Source: Vibrio aestuarianus (GTDB lineage Bacteria; Pseudomonadota; Gammaproteobacteria; Enterobacterales; Vibrionaceae). From it: 64,000 nt of DNA. Positions 46,667 through 56,822 of the stretch are shown here, piece after piece. The stretch spans positions 124,001 to 188,000 of the forward strand of contig NZ_JAAZTU010000001.1 in assembly GCF_012395185.1 (NCBI RefSeq), given 5' to 3'. A program made the translations under genes and the position numbers. How positions within the stretch are numbered: position 1 is the stretch's first letter; every line of letters starts with the position of its first letter. The notes beneath the pieces are model-generated. The model worked only from the letters and a program-made list of their open reading frames with translations, had not been told where the DNA came from and searched no databases.

Positions 46667-47743
46667 ATGCAGAAAAGTGAACTAAGTAATATTAATATCA
46701 GTGATGAGCAAGTGTTGATCACGCCCGATGAACTAAAAGCAAAGTTACCGCTGAGTGATAAAGCTCGTCAGTTTATTCAGCATTCTCGTCAAACCATCGC
46801 CAATATCATTCATAAAAAAGATCATCGATTGTTAGTGGTATGTGGCCCTTGTTCTATCCACGATATAGATGCTGCGAAAGATTACGCCAAGCGCTTAAAA
46901 GCCCTTTCTGAACAGTTGAGTGATCAGCTTTACATTGTGATGCGTGTTTATTTCGAAAAACCACGTACTACAGTTGGTTGGAAAGGGTTAATTAACGATC
47001 CACATCTCGATGGCAGTTTTGATATTGAACATGGTTTGCATGTTGGGCGTCAGTTGTTAGTGGAGCTGGCCGAAATGGAGATCCCGCTTGCGACTGAAGC
47101 ACTTGACCCGATCAGCCCTCAATACCTAGCCGACACTTTTAGCTGGGCTGCAATTGGTGCTCGTACCACTGAATCACAAACTCACCGTGAAATGGCCAGC
47201 GGTCTATCGATGCCGATTGGCTTTAAAAATGGCACTGATGGTAATTTAGCGACCGCAATCAATGCGATGCAAGCGGCTTCCTCTAGTCACCGTTTTATGG
47301 GGATCAGCACTGAAGGGCAAGTGGCTTTGCTTACTACTCAGGGTAATCCCAATGGACACGTTATTTTACGTGGTGGTAAACAGACGAACTACGACTCGGT
47401 CTCTGTTGCGGAATGTGAACAAGAGATGGCGAAACATAAGCTCGACGCTTCCCTAATGGTTGATTGCAGCCATGCTAATTCCCGTAAAGATTACCGTCGT
47501 CAACCTTTAGTCGCGGAAGATGTTATTCATCAAATTCGTGAGGGCAATCAATCTATTATTGGTTTGATGATTGAGAGCCATATCAATGAAGGCAGCCAAT
47601 CATCTGATTTACCTCTCAGTGAAATGGCTTATGGTGTTTCGATTACGGATGCGTGTATCAATTGGCAATCAACTGAGGCACTATTACGCCATGCTCATCT
47701 AGAGCTCGTTCCGTTCTTAGAAAATCGACTAAAAGGTCAGTAG
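46667..47743 (+). CDS. aroF: DAHP synthase, AroF (tyrosine-sensitive type)
   Basis: 358 residues, class I DAHP synthase joining PEP and erythrose-4-phosphate. The metal-binding [34 protein letters not shown] and [10 protein letters not shown] blocks are present. Assignment to the tyrosine-regulated isozyme rests on the tyrA neighbour (11 nt apart) and the TyrR boxes. Confidence 0.94.
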   Translation: MQKSELSNINISDEQVLITPDELKAKLPLSDKARQFIQHSRQTIANIIHKKDHRLLVVCGPCSIHDIDAAKDYAKRLKALSEQLSDQLYIVMRVYFEKPRTTVGWKGLINDPHLDGSFDIEHGLHVGRQLLVELAEMEIPLATEALDPISPQYLADTFSWAAIGARTTESQTHREMASGLSMPIGFKNGTDGNLATAINAMQAASSSHRFMGISTEGQVALLTTQGNPNGHVILRGGKQTNYDSVSVAECEQEMAKHKLDASLMVDCSHANSRKDYRRQPLVAEDVIHQIREGNQSIIGLMIESHINEGSQSSDLPLSEMAYGVSITDACINWQSTEALLRHAHLELVPFLENRLKGQ

Positions 47744-47754
47744 AAGGAAGTACC

Positions 47755-48882
47755 ATGGCTGTTGAACTTAACGAATTACGTGATCAAATTGATGCTGTTG
47801 ATAAACAAATGGTGGAGTTATTGGCTCGTCGTTTAGCTTTAGTCGAGAAAGTGGGGGAAGTGAAAAGCCTGCACGGTTTACCTATCTATGCGCCAGATAG
47901 AGAAGCAGCAATGCTTGCTTCTCGCCGCGCCGAAGCCGAGAAAAAAGGCGTCCCCCCTCAGTTAATCGAAGATATTTTGCGTCGCACCATGCGTGAGTCC
48001 TATGCCAGTGAAAAAGATTCAGGCTTTAAGTGTTTAAATCCTGAACTGCGTTCGGTGGTGATCATTGGTGGTAATGGACAGCTCGGTGGTTTATTTGGTC
48101 GTATGTTCAAACTATCCGGTTACCAAGTTAAAGTACTCGGCAGTCAAGATTGGCATAAAGCTGATGACATGTTGCACAATGCTGGCTTGGTCGTAGTTAC
48201 TGTTCCTATTCACTTGACTGTTGGTGTGATCGAAAAACTGGGCAACTTACCGCCAGACTGCATCTTGTGTGATCTTACTTCGATCAAATCCAAACCGTTG
48301 CAAGCCATGATGTCGGTTCACCAAGGCCCTGTTGTTGGCTTACATCCTATGTTTGGACCTGATGTTCCTAGCCTAGCTAAACAAGTGATTGTTTATTGTG
48401 ATGGTCGTGGAGAAGTGAACTACCAATGGCTTCTGAAGCAGTTCTCTATTTGGGGGGCAAGCCTATGCCAGATCGATGCGGCTGAGCATGATCACGGTAT
48501 GACATTAATCCAAGCGCTACGTCACTTCACTTCATTTGTTTATGGGTTACATCTTTCAAAGGAAAATCCCAACATCCAAAAACTGCTCCAATTGAGCTCG
48601 CCAATTTATCGATTGGAATTAGCGATGGTCGGGCGTTTGTTTGGTCAAGATCCGAATCTGTATGGGGACATTATTTTGTCGTCAGAAGAGAATGTCGAGA
48701 TGATTAAACGTTTCCATCAGTGCTTTGGAGAAGCAATGAAGGTGTTGGATGGCCATGATAAACAGGCATTTGTTGAAAACTTTTCTAAAGTTAGTGAATG
48801 GTTTGGCGATTACTCACAACAATTTATGCTAGAAAGCCAAAACTTACTCAAGCAAGCCAATGATGCGATTCACCGAGCTTAA
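47755..48882 (+). CDS. tyrA: Bifunctional chorismate mutase / prephenate dehydrogenase
   Basis: 375 residues. N-terminal AroQ chorismate mutase (about 1-90, [30 protein letters not shown]) followed by the NAD-dependent dehydrogenase ([32 protein letters not shown]). It makes 4-hydroxyphenylpyruvate for tyrosine synthesis. Forms an operon with aroF. Confidence 0.96.
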   Translation: MAVELNELRDQIDAVDKQMVELLARRLALVEKVGEVKSLHGLPIYAPDREAAMLASRRAEAEKKGVPPQLIEDILRRTMRESYASEKDSGFKCLNPELRSVVIIGGNGQLGGLFGRMFKLSGYQVKVLGSQDWHKADDMLHNAGLVVVTVPIHLTVGVIEKLGNLPPDCILCDLTSIKSKPLQAMMSVHQGPVVGLHPMFGPDVPSLAKQVIVYCDGRGEVNYQWLLKQFSIWGASLCQIDAAEHDHGMTLIQALRHFTSFVYGLHLSKENPNIQKLLQLSSPIYRLELAMVGRLFGQDPNLYGDIILSSEENVEMIKRFHQCFGEAMKVLDGHDKQAFVENFSKVSEWFGDYSQQFMLESQNLLKQANDAIHRA

Positions 48883-48941
48883 GTGGATAGGCTGAACTCA
48901 GTTTATCAATTGCTTGAAAGCTAAAAACCCCCCATTATTGA

Positions 48942-48982
48942 GCAAAGTCGTTTCCATTGATAAAAATGGAAACGACGCTTTT
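48942..48982. terminator. Bidirectional terminator between aroF-tyrA and the PilZ gene
   Basis: GTCGTTTCCAT / ATGGAAACGAC with an 8-nt loop and outer AAAGC/GCTTTT pairing. It slightly overlaps the PilZ gene stop at 48981. Confidence 0.85.
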
Positions 48983-49358
48983 ACTCCGCATCAATATCCC
49001 CTAAATCTGATAAATATTCGAGCTCGCGGTGGAGCAAGGCATCATCCCCTACATTCAACTCAACCAAGCGTCTTAAGTGAGCAATGCTGTCGATATCAAT
49101 ATGATCAATGATCGCGCGAATAACGTTGTTATTAATGCTGATTAAATTAGCGACTAAGCTAATGGTTATATCACTTTCAGGTAGGGTAAATTCGACTTGA
49201 GCGGTTTCGTTGATGTTGAGTTTATCGCTCTTTGGGCTTGAGAGTAATAACCCATGAAGAGACAAATCTTGAATGGTGGTGGCGATGTGATGGGAACCTT
49301 GTACCACACTGGCTGGCATCTGGTAGATAATGCGTGAAAAGCGGCGTCTTTCAATCAT
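48981..49358 (-). CDS. PilZ-domain protein (c-di-GMP receptor, PlzA position)
   Basis: 125 residues. A PilZ domain carries both c-di-GMP-binding motifs: RxxxR at the N-terminus (RRRFSR) and DxSxxG (DLSLHG). No other domain is present. V. cholerae has a PilZ gene at this position (PlzA), from memory. With rocS, the second GGDEF-EAL, mbaA and vpsR it makes five c-di-GMP-related genes in the window. Confidence 0.88.
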   Translation of the reverse strand: MIERRRFSRIIYQMPASVVQGSHHIATTIQDLSLHGLLLSSPKSDKLNINETAQVEFTLPESDITISLVANLISINNNVIRAIIDHIDIDSIAHLRRLVELNVGDDALLHRELEYLSDLGDIDAE

Positions 49359-49580
49359 GTTACACTCTCTTTGTTGAGCCTTTACTATTACAGTATCGGC
49401 TCTATGTTAGTGATCAATCATTATCTAGTGAGTTTAGACCGAATTAGCGATGGTGTCGCGAATCAACTCCTCACCTTTGCAAACCTCGCATCATTTTTCA
49501 TCAACAACGTTTGAGTCATGAACCTTCTTAAGGATGAATTTGCGCGACTTTTTAAGAAAGTGAGAGAGTATTTCCTACCC

Positions 49581-49611
49581 ATAAAAATAAGGCCGCTTAA
49601 CAGCGGCCTCA
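49581..49611 (-). terminator. Rho-independent terminator after ettA
   Basis: AGGCCGCT-GTTA-AGCGGCCT followed by TATTTTTAT on the minus strand, 16 nt after the ettA stop. The remainder of 49359-49580 shows no gene I would support. Confidence 0.93.
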
Positions 49612-49625
49612 AAAGAGTAAATGGA

Positions 49626-51293
49626 TTACTTAGCAATACGCTTATATTTAATACGGTGTGGTTCTGCCGCTTGAGCACCTAAGGTTTGTTTTAACCAATC
49701 GGTATACTCACTGTAGTTGCCTTCGTAGAAGTTAACTTGGCCTTCATCACGGTAATCAAGAATGTGCGTAGCAATACGGTCCAAGAACCAACGGTCGTGG
49801 GAGATAACCATTGCGCAACCAGGGAATTCTAGCAAGGCTTCTTCTAGTGCTCGTAGTGTTTCAACATCAAGGTCGTTGGTTGGTTCATCGAGTAACAGTA
49901 CGTTACCACCTGCTTTAAGCAGTTTTGCTAAGTGCACACGGTTACGCTCACCACCAGAGAGTTCACCAATCACTTTTTGTTGATCGACACCTTTGAAGTT
50001 AAAGCGTGAGCAGTAGGCACGAGCTGGGATCTCAAAGTTGTTGATCTTAATGATGTCAGCGCCTTCAGAAATCTCTTGGAAGACGGTGTTTTTGTCGTTC
50101 ATGCTATCGCGGAACTGATCAACTGAAGCCAATTTAACCGTGTCACCTAGCTCAATCGTCCCCGAGTCAGGTTGCTCGACACCGCTTAACATCTTAAATA
50201 AAGTCGATTTACCAGCGCCGTTGGCACCAATGATGCCGACGATGGCACCTTTAGGCATGCTGAATGACAAGTTATCAATCAAAACGCGATCACCAAAAGA
50301 TTTAGTCAGGTTCGTAACTTCCAGCACTTTATCACCTAAGCGTTCACCTGGCGGAATGAAAAGTTCGTTGGTTTCATTACGTTTTTGGTGATCTGTCGTG
50401 TTTAGCTCTTCAAATCGAGCCATACGTGCTTTGGATTTTGCTTGACGACCTTTCGGGTTTTTACGTACCCACTCAAGTTCTTTCTCAATCGTTTTTTGAC
50501 GAGCACTTTCTTGCGATGACTCTTGCTTCAAACGCTCATCTTTCTGCTCTAGCCAAGACGTGTAGTTTCCTTGCCATGGAATACCTTCACCACGGTCAAG
50601 TTCTAGAATCCAACCTGCCGCATTATCAAGGAAGTAACGGTCGTGGGTGATAGCCACAACGGTTCCTGAATAATCAACTAGGAAATGTTCAAGCCATGCT
50701 ACTGACTCTGCATCCAAGTGGTTGGTTGGTTCGTCAAGTAGCAGCATGTCTGGTTTTTCAAGCAACAAACGACAAATTGCCACACGGCGACGTTCACCAC
50801 CCGATAGAACTGCAACTTTTGCATCCCATTCAGGCAAACGCAATGCATTAGCAGCACGCTCCAGGGCGTTTTCAAGGTTGTGGCCATCTTTGGCTTGAAT
50901 CAAGGCTTCTAACTCGCCTTGCTCTTTTGCTAGCGCATCAAAGTCAGCATCAGGTTCAGCATAAGCGGCATAAACTGCATCAAGACGGGTCAGCGCACCA
51001 GCGACGTCTGCAACGGCTTCTTCAACCACTTCACGTACAGTTTTTGATTCATCCAATACTGGTTCTTGAGGAAGGTAGCCAACTTTTAGCCCAGGTTGTG
51101 GACGTGCTTCACCATCAATATCAGTATCAATGCCGGCCATGATACGCAGTAGGGTGGATTTACCCGAACCATTGAGACCTAAAACACCAATTTTGGCACC
51201 TGGAAAAAAGCTAAGAGAGATGTCTTTGAGAATTTGACGCTTAGGCGGGACAATTTTACTTACCCGCGACATGGTATATACGTATTCAGCCAT
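49626..51293 (-). CDS. ettA: Energy-dependent translational throttle protein EttA (ABC-F)
   Basis: 555 residues, two ABC domains without membrane segments: Walker A GLNGSGKST and GANGAGKST, signatures LSGGERRRV and LSGGERNRV, with the P-site-tRNA-interacting linker between them (VRKNPKGRQAKSKARMARFEEL). EttA binds the ribosomal E site and regulates entry into elongation by ATP/ADP ratio. Confidence 0.97.
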   Translation of the reverse strand: MAEYVYTMSRVSKIVPPKRQILKDISLSFFPGAKIGVLGLNGSGKSTLLRIMAGIDTDIDGEARPQPGLKVGYLPQEPVLDESKTVREVVEEAVADVAGALTRLDAVYAAYAEPDADFDALAKEQGELEALIQAKDGHNLENALERAANALRLPEWDAKVAVLSGGERRRVAICRLLLEKPDMLLLDEPTNHLDAESVAWLEHFLVDYSGTVVAITHDRYFLDNAAGWILELDRGEGIPWQGNYTSWLEQKDERLKQESSQESARQKTIEKELEWVRKNPKGRQAKSKARMARFEELNTTDHQKRNETNELFIPPGERLGDKVLEVTNLTKSFGDRVLIDNLSFSMPKGAIVGIIGANGAGKSTLFKMLSGVEQPDSGTIELGDTVKLASVDQFRDSMNDKNTVFQEISEGADIIKINNFEIPARAYCSRFNFKGVDQQKVIGELSGGERNRVHLAKLLKAGGNVLLLDEPTNDLDVETLRALEEALLEFPGCAMVISHDRWFLDRIATHILDYRDEGQVNFYEGNYSEYTDWLKQTLGAQAAEPHRIKYKRIAK

Positions 51294-51625
51294 TGCCGAT
51301 TGTTCCTAATCTTAGTAACAGAATAAAGTAGCTATTTTATACCAAAGTGACCTTATTTGTTACTAGCTAACCAGTTTTTAACGCGGAAATAATGCCTTTC
51401 TATAGCTTTGATTTTTTGTGGTGGTTGTCAGTGGCTCTCTAATGTACTTGCGTCTTCAAGTTATCTAGATTTGGATATGCTTTAACCAACAAGCATTAAG
51501 TTACTTTATGCATATGTCGCAGTTTTATGAATTTAATATTATTTACATATGGATGCTTTACTTTTCTATCTAGAATAAGCGTAATGGAAGTGAATTTCCC
51601 CTCGCTTTAGATAGGATGAGAGCAC
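51294..51625. other. Divergent intergenic region ettA / slt
   Basis: 332 bp holding the promoters for both genes. No small gene, RNA or clear operator noticed. A weak ATG-rich repeat (GCATATG and CATATGGATGC) near 51508-51556 is probably incidental. Confidence 0.5.
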
Positions 51626-53575
51626 ATGACGCTTAGGCATTTTTTAAAGCCGCATTGTCTTTTTTCATCAATGATAGCTTTGACTTCATTGATGAGCGGC
51701 ACAGCGTTTTCTGGCTCAACACTGGATTTGGATAGCCAGCGAGAGCTCTATGATCAAGCACAACAGTTGCTTGATGAAAACAAGGTTGATGAATTTAAAA
51801 AACTCAGAAAAAAGATCGCAGATTATCCATTAACGCCCTATGTAGATTATCGATCGTTTCTGGTTGATCTTGGCGATAAACCGCCACTGGCCGTGCAGGT
51901 CTTTATTGATTCGCATGCGACTTTTCCTTTTTCTTATCGTATTCGTGCTCCTTATTTGGATGCTTTAGCAGCCAAAGAAAAATGGTCCACCTTATTAGCG
52001 TTTCAAAAATACGAACCCAATGACGAATTGTATCGTTGCCATTATTACAATGCTCATTACCAAACTGGACATCGAGATGTTGCTTTTAAAGGAGCCGAGC
52101 AACTTTGGTTGAGTGGTAACAGTATTGCAGATGCTTGCGAACCTTTATTTAATGCTTGGGAACAACAGGGTGGCTTGACGGATGATTGGGTGCTCAAGCG
52201 TATGTTACTAGCGTTTGATAAACGAAATCTAACGCTGATGAAATATCTCCAGAAAAAACTGAAGCTCGAAAAGTCATTACTAATCGCGCAATCCATGCTC
52301 GATCTGTACGCGAATCCTGACCAAGTGATAACTTTTGCTAAACACAATGTGAATGATGATTTTCACCAGCAGTTAGTTCAATTTTCGTTAGAAAAACTGG
52401 CCCGTAAAGATGCTGCTTTAGCGCAAGGTGTTTATCAAAGCTTGCTTGAAGGCAAAGTTTTAAGTGGAGAGCCGAGTCAGAAACTGGCTGACTACATCGC
52501 CAGACGATTATTGGACAGCGAAGATGAGCTATTAATGACATGGCGAGATAACGTTATTGCGCAAAGCTCAAATAACACTCTGAAAGAGCTGCGAATTCGT
52601 CTGGCATTACAATCGGCAGATTGGCGTGGTTTACAGTATTGGATTGAACAATTACCAGCGAAGAAGCAATCTAGTATTCGTTGGCAGTATTGGCTTGCAA
52701 GAGCTGAAATCGAGCTAGGAAATACCAGCAAGGGGATGCAGCGTTTGCAATCTATTACTGGGCAGCGCAATTTTTACAGTGTGGCTGCAGCCACTGTGGT
52801 TAAACAATCGATTAACTATCCCACTTCATCTATCGAGCTAAACGTTACTTTATTAAAGCCACATCAAACCACCTTAACGCGAATTCAAGAATTGATTGAT
52901 CGCGATAAGATTACCGCAGCAAAAAGCGAATGGCGATGGTTGCTTGAGCGTGTATCGGAGCCAGAAAAAGAGATGTTAGCGGCTTATGCGGCCTCTCAAA
53001 ATTGGCACCACTTAACGGTTACTGCTTCAATTGCTGCAAAAATGTGGGATAACACACAACTGCGCTTTCCATTAGCGCATCAGTGGTGGTTTAATTTTTA
53101 TGGGCAAAAGCATGGCATAGACCCGATCATGTTAATGTCTTTAGCTCGCCAAGAAAGTGGCATGGATGTTGAGGCTCAATCTCCAGTAGGTGCTCGCGGA
53201 ATTATGCAAATAATGCCGAGGACAGCAAGCTATACTGCTAAAAAGTATCAGCTAACCTACAATGGTGAAGATGAATTATATCAAGTGGGTAAGAATATTG
53301 AGATCGGAAGCCATTATTTGAATGGTTTGCTAGAGAAATACGATAACAACCGAATTTTTGCTTTTGCTGCTTATAATGCAGGTCCTAGTCGGGTCAATCA
53401 ATGGCGAGAGAAGACCCAAGGCAAGTTAGATGCCTACGCCTTTATTGAAGCGATTCCGTTTAAAGAAACTCGGGGCTATGTGCAAAACATTTTAATGTTT
53501 GAGATCTATTACCGAGATTTGATGGGTGTTGAAGGTCAATTTCTTAACGCAAACGAAATTGATGCAAAATATTGA
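51626..53575 (+). CDS. slt: Soluble lytic murein transglycosylase Slt70
   Basis: 649 residues with an N-terminal signal peptide (cleavage near SGTAFSGS, about residue 30), a long alpha-helical ring region (about 35-470) and a C-terminal lysozyme-like domain. Catalytic Glu510 lies in LARQESGMD, followed by VGARGIMQIMP and AYNAGPSRV. It cleaves peptidoglycan to 1,6-anhydroMurNAc products, the substrates of nagZ and anmK. trpR starts 60 bp downstream. Confidence 0.95.
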   Translation: MTLRHFLKPHCLFSSMIALTSLMSGTAFSGSTLDLDSQRELYDQAQQLLDENKVDEFKKLRKKIADYPLTPYVDYRSFLVDLGDKPPLAVQVFIDSHATFPFSYRIRAPYLDALAAKEKWSTLLAFQKYEPNDELYRCHYYNAHYQTGHRDVAFKGAEQLWLSGNSIADACEPLFNAWEQQGGLTDDWVLKRMLLAFDKRNLTLMKYLQKKLKLEKSLLIAQSMLDLYANPDQVITFAKHNVNDDFHQQLVQFSLEKLARKDAALAQGVYQSLLEGKVLSGEPSQKLADYIARRLLDSEDELLMTWRDNVIAQSSNNTLKELRIRLALQSADWRGLQYWIEQLPAKKQSSIRWQYWLARAEIELGNTSKGMQRLQSITGQRNFYSVAAATVVKQSINYPTSSIELNVTLLKPHQTTLTRIQELIDRDKITAAKSEWRWLLERVSEPEKEMLAAYAASQNWHHLTVTASIAAKMWDNTQLRFPLAHQWWFNFYGQKHGIDPIMLMSLARQESGMDVEAQSPVGARGIMQIMPRTASYTAKKYQLTYNGEDELYQVGKNIEIGSHYLNGLLEKYDNNRIFAFAAYNAGPSRVNQWREKTQGKLDAYAFIEAIPFKETRGYVQNILMFEIYYRDLMGVEGQFLNANEIDAKY

Positions 53576-53634
53576 TTCCAATAGTAGATGAAAGTTCTAC
53601 AATAGCCTTAATGTATCACCTAGCGAGTACAAAC

Positions 53635-53928
53635 ATGTCGCAACAACCAGAGTACACAGACTGGCAACAGCTAATGACATTGGTCAAGCATGCCGCTGAG
53701 CAAGACCAGCATGAAATGCTACTTACGATGATGATGACACCGGATGAGCGAGAATCGTTGGTCGCGAGAGCCAATATTTTATGTGAGTTATTTAAGGGTG
53801 AATTATCACAGCGGCAAATTAGCCAAATGTTAGGGGTAGGGATTGCGACGATTACGCGAGGTTCTAACGAGCTGAAAACCAAATCAGATCAAGAAAAGTC
53901 CCAACTCGCCGCTTTATTACTGAAATAA
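53635..53928 (+). CDS. trpR: Trp operon repressor
   Basis: 97 residues from the ATG after GAGTAC; the frame is open from 53572. The helix-turn-helix region LSQRQISQMLGVGIATITRGSNELK and LTMMMTPDERESLVARANI match TrpR closely. With tryptophan it represses trp, aroH-type and its own genes. As in E. coli it follows slt. A weak trp-operator-like sequence (CTAGCGAGTAC) lies just upstream, compatible with autoregulation but not convincing. Confidence 0.93.
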   Translation: MSQQPEYTDWQQLMTLVKHAAEQDQHEMLLTMMMTPDERESLVARANILCELFKGELSQRQISQMLGVGIATITRGSNELKTKSDQEKSQLAALLLK

Positions 53929-53940
53929 AACGGGCGAGTT

Positions 53941-53973
53941 CAGCGTAGCGCTAGTTTGGCTTGCGCTACGCTG
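53941..53973. terminator. Hairpin between trpR and yjjX
   Basis: A perfect 11-bp stem CAGCGTAGCGC / GCGCTACGCTG with an 11-nt loop. Its right arm encodes the last residues and stop of yjjX. No T-run follows, so termination strength is uncertain. Confidence 0.6.
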
Positions 53974-54499
53974 ATAAGTTTGCAGGAAAATGGCTTGGGT
54001 TAGTAAATGGAATTAAGGCCAAAATCAGCGCTTGCTGATAGACCGAGCTGCGAGTGAGTTGATTTTGTGTCAACAGGCTAATCGCTCCTCCTTTTTGTTT
54101 GATATTTTCCGTCGCAAATACCTCATCCATCACATCTCCCAGCTCATTGGCGGTGGCCAATTTTTCTAAGACGATAGGCGGTAACATCAAACTTGCTGAG
54201 CGAGATTCCCCACGATGAGTGTCCGATTCGATGATCATCCAAGCAAAGGTCACATTCCCTTCTATGCCCGCTTCTAACCCGACGTAATAATCAGCGCCAG
54301 GGTAAATTTCTTTAGCATGTTGGACACGATTAAGCGCGCCTAGATGAGTTTCATCATTACTCATTGGTTGATCAGCAACACCGCTTGGAACGCTGACACC
54401 AGTAAAGGCAAATTGTTGTTGTGGAAATACACTTTCAAATGCACTGCGTACCGCGTTAATTTTTGCCGGGTTAAGAGAGGCAATGGTCACGTTTTTCAT
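53966..54499 (-). CDS. yjjX: Inosine/xanthosine triphosphatase YjjX
   Basis: 177 residues starting MKNVTIASLNPAKINAVRSAFESVF. The family removes ITP and XTP from the nucleotide pool. Conserved SNDETHLGALNRV and YYVGLEAGIEG regions are present. The start lies 29 nt inside the upstream mbaA coding sequence, so the genes are coupled. Confidence 0.92.
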   Translation of the reverse strand: MKNVTIASLNPAKINAVRSAFESVFPQQQFAFTGVSVPSGVADQPMSNDETHLGALNRVQHAKEIYPGADYYVGLEAGIEGNVTFAWMIIESDTHRGESRSASLMLPPIVLEKLATANELGDVMDEVFATENIKQKGGAISLLTQNQLTRSSVYQQALILALIPFTNPSHFPANLSA

Positions 54500-56822
54500 A
54501 AGTTAGGCTTAGTTCTTTTTGTTGTTTATACCATGAAGCGAGGGCATTCAAGGTCATAGGTTTTGCAAAATAATACCCTTGCATATAATCACAATGATAG
54601 CCGGCAAGCCAGTGATGCATCTCTTGATTTTCAATACCTTCAGCAGTCACCAGCATCGATTGAGAGTGGCATAAGTCTATCAGTGGCTTAATGACCTTTT
54701 GATTATTGGTTGCAATGAGTGTATCCAAAAATAGTCGGTCAAATTTAATTTTTTGTACCGGATATTGCACAAGCTGTGTGATCGAGGTGTAACCAGAACC
54801 AAAATCATCTATCGCGAGCCCATATCCTAAATGAGAAAGTTCATGGAGTAGAGGAAACCCTTTAGAGTTGGTGGCAAAAGTTTCTGTGATTTCAAAATCA
54901 ATCAAATGTGGGGGAATCGCATTTTCTTGTGCATGTTTGTGAATGTAATGTGCTAATTGCAATGTGTTCAGTTCTGCTGATGAAAGGTTTATTGACACTT
55001 GCACGGGATGTTCACTAATGGCTTGTAATGCGTGAAACTCCTTGAAAGCGCTGCGAATAACCCATCGGTCAATGCTACCAAATAGCCCTGTTTGTTCGGC
55101 GATAGGAATAAACTCTTTTGGCGACACTAGCCCTAATTGCTTAGATTCCCAGCGAAGTAAAACTTCTACCCCCGCAATCGTGTTGCCATTACGATTTAAA
55201 TAGGGTTGATAAACAAGGCTAAATTCTCGTTCAAAATCGCCCAACCGTAATGCTTGTTCAATATTTGCTCTACGCTGAACGCCTTTATCGAGATCGGGTG
55301 AATAGTAAGCAATTTGGTTTTTGCCCGCATTTTTTGCTTGATACATGGCGGTGTCAGCATTCAACAGTAGTTTCTCAAGGGTATTTCCATCAAAGGGATA
55401 AGTGGCTATGCCAATACTCGCTGTGATAGGGAAATTGCCTAGCGGAGAATTACTTTGATTTTGGATAGGAGCTAATAACTGAGTCGCAAACTCTGTGGCT
55501 CCTTGGCTAAAGGAGCTAGGAGCTGAAATAAATATCGAAAATTCATCACCAGAAAGGCGAGCAGCCAAATTTTTGACTTGGTATTGAGTGTAGAAGAAGT
55601 GACTTAATGAACGAACATGCTGGGCAAAATTGACGAGCAAGGTGTCACCGACCTGATGACCATATTTATCATTTACGTATTTAAAATTATCGAGGTCAAT
55701 ATACAGCACCCAAATATTGTCGTTATATCGTGCATTAGAGAGCACTCGCTCGACGGATTGTTTAAAGTGGTGGCGGTTTGCGAGTTTCGTTAGGTGATCA
55801 TATTCAGCTAACGCCTTGGTTTTCTTATAAGTGGTATCAAGCTCTTGATACATATCGTAGAAGCGAGAAGAAAGGCGACCTATTTCATCTTTGGTGTCGA
55901 GTGTCTCAATGTTGTCGCGCTGTTTATTCTCTACTTCTTTTAATTGTTTATCTAATTGGGAGATTGGTTTGATGACATGGCGATACAGCAAAAATAGCAG
56001 TAAAAAAACAGTGACAAATGCTGATGTGCCAAATGATAAGGCCAAACGTTTTAAAATAATATTGAGTTTGTTGTTAATAAGAAATTGAGCTGGATCTAAG
56101 GTTGCATACAATCCGGGTTTCAATTCAACGGTTTGTGTCAGTCCAATTTTATCTATATTAGAATTTTCAGAGAAGAAAATAGTACTTTGATTATCAAATT
56201 CAATTTGTTTTCTGAGTTGATCAAATTGTTCTAGTGCAGCGAAGACAACGACAAAAAATATTTGATCTCGGTTATAGCTTAGAGGGGCAGCTAGCGTTTT
56301 TTTATCGAGCACATCATAGCGAACTAGAATACCTTCACCGCTAGAGTTAGTGATATAGCTAATATCAGATATTTTCTGGGTATGATTAAAAGTATCTTGC
56401 ACATAGTTAAGTACTTTTTTGTCAATAGTTGCGAACGGGTCAATGCTATTTTCAGCATAATAGAGTACATTTTTGCTGCCATCTAAAATAGATAACGCAA
56501 CAAAACGTCCTTCTCGAGATTGAAGAATATCTAACGTTTGCTGAAAATTATCGACTAATTCTAATTCTCTATAGGGGTTTTTTTCATGTGCTACATAATG
56601 ACGAATAATGTCACTTTTCGTTAGTGTGTAGGCGTAACTATTTACAAGAGAGTGAGTCTGGCGAAACAGCCCTGCGAGCTTTTCCATACTTAGCTGTAGA
56701 TAGCTTTCCTCACGTTTTAGCAAGGCGTCTTTTTGGCTAGAGTAAATAATGTAACTCGACGCCGCTGCACTCAAAAGGATAACTGGGGCGATCAGTAACA
56801 GGATTCTATTGTTGAGCTTCAT
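54471..56822 (-). CDS. mbaA: MbaA, membrane GGDEF-EAL enzyme controlled by NspS
   Basis: 783 residues. TM1 (about 7-27), periplasmic region (30-255), TM2 (about 262-282), HAMP (about 282-335), GGDEF domain with variant SGDEF at 424-428, EAL domain with EVL at 553-555. Both variants are known for MbaA, which synthesises or degrades c-di-GMP depending on polyamine-bound NspS. Other EAL residues remain (SINLSS, EITET, DDFGSGYTS, KFD). It overlaps nspS by 17 nt and yjjX by 29 nt. Confidence 0.93.
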   Translation of the reverse strand: MKLNNRILLLIAPVILLSAAASSYIIYSSQKDALLKREESYLQLSMEKLAGLFRQTHSLVNSYAYTLTKSDIIRHYVAHEKNPYRELELVDNFQQTLDILQSREGRFVALSILDGSKNVLYYAENSIDPFATIDKKVLNYVQDTFNHTQKISDISYITNSSGEGILVRYDVLDKKTLAAPLSYNRDQIFFVVVFAALEQFDQLRKQIEFDNQSTIFFSENSNIDKIGLTQTVELKPGLYATLDPAQFLINNKLNIILKRLALSFGTSAFVTVFLLLFLLYRHVIKPISQLDKQLKEVENKQRDNIETLDTKDEIGRLSSRFYDMYQELDTTYKKTKALAEYDHLTKLANRHHFKQSVERVLSNARYNDNIWVLYIDLDNFKYVNDKYGHQVGDTLLVNFAQHVRSLSHFFYTQYQVKNLAARLSGDEFSIFISAPSSFSQGATEFATQLLAPIQNQSNSPLGNFPITASIGIATYPFDGNTLEKLLLNADTAMYQAKNAGKNQIAYYSPDLDKGVQRRANIEQALRLGDFEREFSLVYQPYLNRNGNTIAGVEVLLRWESKQLGLVSPKEFIPIAEQTGLFGSIDRWVIRSAFKEFHALQAISEHPVQVSINLSSAELNTLQLAHYIHKHAQENAIPPHLIDFEITETFATNSKGFPLLHELSHLGYGLAIDDFGSGYTSITQLVQYPVQKIKFDRLFLDTLIATNNQKVIKPLIDLCHSQSMLVTAEGIENQEMHHWLAGYHCDYMQGYYFAKPMTLNALASWYKQQKELSLTYEKRDHCLS

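Noticed and set aside
49463..49678. A 71-codon minus-strand frame ending upstream of ettA's end
   Set aside because: It spans the ettA terminator hairpin and overlaps the ettA 3' end in another frame; no homology recognised.
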